From Archangium primigenium (lineage in GTDB: Bacteria > Myxococcota > Myxococcia > Myxococcales > Myxococcaceae): 64,000 nucleotides of DNA. Every line of letters begins with the position of its first letter. Within the stretch, counting starts at the first letter, position 1. Where the stretch lies: positions 558,001-622,000 of the forward strand of contig NZ_JADWYI010000001.1 in the NCBI RefSeq assembly GCF_016904885.1, given 5' to 3'. Of this stretch, positions 62,728 through 64,000 are shown in pieces. A program made the position numbers and the translations under genes. Under the pieces are notes generated by a model that saw only the letters and a program-made list of their open reading frames with translations, had not been told where the DNA came from and did no database searches.

Positions 62728-63263
62728 AACCTTCCACCGAGGAATTGCTCGCCGTCGCACGCACGTATTGGCCCTCGAGCCTGGAGGCCTCCCTGCACCC
62801 GGAGACCTGTCCGGAATATCAACGGCTCCAGGAACGATGGCGACAGGAACTCGCGCGTCTGGATCGATGGCACGCCTTCCTCGACGTGCTCAAGAACGAC
62901 CTGCCAGGATTCATCGTGGGGGACGCGACCGCCACCGTGGATGCTTGCTGGCGATGTGCCGTCTACCCGCGGGAGGGCAATGCTTCTCTGTCGGATTGGG
63001 CGGTCGTGGGCTGCGTGAGCATCCTGGCCCCGGTTTCCACGCTCTACGCCGTCCACCAAGGAGAAATCTTCTCCCCACCGCCTTCCGAGATGCGGGCGAT
63101 CTCGGACATGCTCACCCGAAGCATCGAATCGACGTGGAAGGTCGTCGCGCTTTCGCGGGACATCACCCAGACGCCTGTCCCGCTCTGGGTGGATCCGCAC
63201 CGTCCCCCGAACACCACACTCTTCCATGCACTCTTCACGAGTCAACCTGAGAGTCTGCCTTAG
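62724..63263 (+). CDS. Hypothetical protein, possible immunity partner
   Basis: The GTG at 62724 overlaps the preceding stop by four bases, giving 179 residues without signal peptide. Content: TEELLAVARTYWPSSLEASL, ERWRQELARLDRWHAFLDVL, DATATVDACWRCAVYPREGN and WAVVGCVSILAPVSTLYAVH. It looks like a globular alpha/beta protein of the size of immunity proteins, in which residues close to the start (helices with Trp and Leu) and the late strand VPLWVDPHRPPNT could form a compact fold. I cannot name the family. Coupling to the lipoprotein gene and cytoplasmic location fit an immunity role. Its last four bases overlap the minus-strand fragment at 63260. Confidence 0.6.
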   Translation: MKPSTEELLAVARTYWPSSLEASLHPETCPEYQRLQERWRQELARLDRWHAFLDVLKNDLPGFIVGDATATVDACWRCAVYPREGNASLSDWAVVGCVSILAPVSTLYAVHQGEIFSPPPSEMRAISDMLTRSIESTWKVVALSRDITQTPVPLWVDPHRPPNTTLFHALFTSQPESLP

Positions 63264-63439
63264 AAGATGTCATCGAAAAAAGATGCTTCATCGCGGTAAT
63301 GCTGTTGTAACGACTGCTTGTGCCCTGCGAGGAACAGCAGGAATGGCCCCGTGATATGTGCAAATCCCGAGACTGAAGGATCGACCTTACCCATTTTCCG
63401 CCAGTTCGATAACGCAAGCGGAGCATTGATCGAGCACAT
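63260..63439 (-). pseudogene. Fragment of a zinc-ribbon-like gene with an in-frame TGA
   Basis: From ATG 63439 the minus strand reads MCSINAPLALSNWRKMGKVD and ends QHYRDEASFFDDIF at 63260, 59 residues that look like the true end of a protein. The same frame upstream reads TACLIAGLQC, TGA (63457-63455), then GFRCPMC. Cys-x2-Cys and the earlier Cys suggest a zinc ribbon broken by a Trp-to-stop (TGG to TGA) change. The DNA is AT-richer than its surroundings. Upstream of ~63500 I find no continuation, so it is probably a remnant of a lost gene. Confidence 0.45.
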
Positions 63440-63649
63440 CGGACAGCGGAATCCTCAACATTGCAAACCCGCGATCAGGCACGCAGTTTTACTGAAAAGC
63501 CACACCCGCCGACCGAGGGCTCGACTCAACGATTGATCAACATGGCTTCAGGAGATGGCCACCAAGGCGACAAACCCGTAGGAGCGGCAGGCGGTGACCA
63601 TTCTCTCTTTGGACCCTAAACAGCCGTGTTCCTCCCACGCACTCAGCAG

Positions 63650-64000
63650 TTACTGTAACAGCCACTGCTGGGAAGCGGAGTTGTTACAGGCGTAGATCTC
63701 CACGATGGTCCCCTGGCTCGCCACTCCCCCCCTAACATCGAGGCAGTAACTCGGGTTAAGCACGGTGCGGAATTCATTGTCGTTTCTAATCCATCGCTGT
63801 GCGGCGGTGCCATTGCAGTAATAAATCTGCACGGGAGTGTTTGGCGCACTTGATCCGCCCTGGACGTCGAGACAGAGATTGACGTTCAGGGCGCTTCGAA
63901 GCTCCTGCGTGTTGGGATTGTATGCCCATTGCTGAGCATACGTGCTGTTGCAGGCCCAGATATGAACTGGAGTCTCCGAGACTGGAGTGCCCATCCTTAC
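63650..64000 (-). CDS. Ricin-type beta-trefoil lectin domain (N-terminus outside window)
   Basis: The frame enters at the right edge (VRMGTPVSETPVHIWAC) and ends at a stop at 63650, 117 residues. The Met at 63994 is internal. Three Q-x-W sites mark the beta-trefoil lobes: AQQWAYN, AQRWIRN and SQQWLLQ. Each lobe shows the LCLDVQGGSSAPNTPVQIYYC or YCLDVRGG pattern of ricin B lectins. This is the C-terminal carbohydrate-binding module of a larger, probably secreted, enzyme whose catalytic part lies outside the window. The DNA is clearly less GC-rich than most of the window, suggesting recent acquisition. Confidence 0.88.
   Translation of the reverse strand, partial: VRMGTPVSETPVHIWACNSTYAQQWAYNPNTQELRSALNVNLCLDVQGGSSAPNTPVQIYYCNGTAAQRWIRNDNEFRTVLNPSYCLDVRGGVASQGTIVEIYACNNSASQQWLLQ

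Overview
The window is very GC-rich DNA (about 70% in most genes) from a myxobacterium, probably of the Cystobacter/Archangium/Myxococcus group. The evidence is indirect: many lipoproteins, a Ser/Thr kinase fused to TPRs, GTG/TTG starts with overlapping stop/start codons, secreted glycan hydrolases suited to a predator, and accessory genes of slightly lower GC. I see no rRNA, tRNA, CRISPR array or intact insertion sequence. Nothing here fixes the species.

Layout. 1-8.7 kb: a giant alanine-rich repeat protein (its end lies outside the window), a secreted propeller-amidohydrolase, and a damaged cluster of small lipoproteins (one frameshift, one nonsense codon, one intact inverted paralogue). 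9-19.7 kb: a membrane Ser/Thr kinase with TPRs, a 1579-residue protein combining a dead phosphoesterase, WD40-like repeats, a ROC GTPase and a live phosphoesterase, a lipoprotein, and an SF2 helicase. 19.9-26.1 kb: an aspartic-protease-like secreted protein, a TPR protein, an overlapping dGTPase-nucleotidyltransferase pair, and small exported proteins. 26.2-33.2 kb: GH3 and GH16 glycan hydrolases with carbohydrate-binding modules. 33.7-39.2 kb: TPR protein, response regulator, RtcB ligase, lactonase-like MBL protein, and an overlapping AAA ATPase-TOPRIM pair. 39.2-47.5 kb: histidine kinase with an atypical receiver partner, a Cys-rich repeat lipoprotein, an APP1 phosphatase, a DUF218 protein and a YeiH-type transporter. 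48.2-54.0 kb: a TetR regulator facing a six-gene DUF692 (MNIO) operon containing four TIGR04222-like membrane proteins, three of them with Gly/Cys tails. 54.1-64 kb: GH15 enzyme, acidic small protein, G-rich minisatellite, a cyclase-fold pseudoenzyme, glucose-dehydrogenase-like MDR, amidase, a dynamin-like membrane protein, a lipoprotein/immunity-like pair, and a partial ricin-type lectin.

Best candidates for undescribed systems: the phosphoesterase-WD40-ROC-phosphoesterase protein (12058-16797), the coupled dGTPase + nucleotidyltransferase (22065-24291), the DUF692/TIGR04222 operon (48835-54040), and the AAA-TOPRIM pair (37563-39166). All functional statements rest on motifs read by eye. No database search was run.
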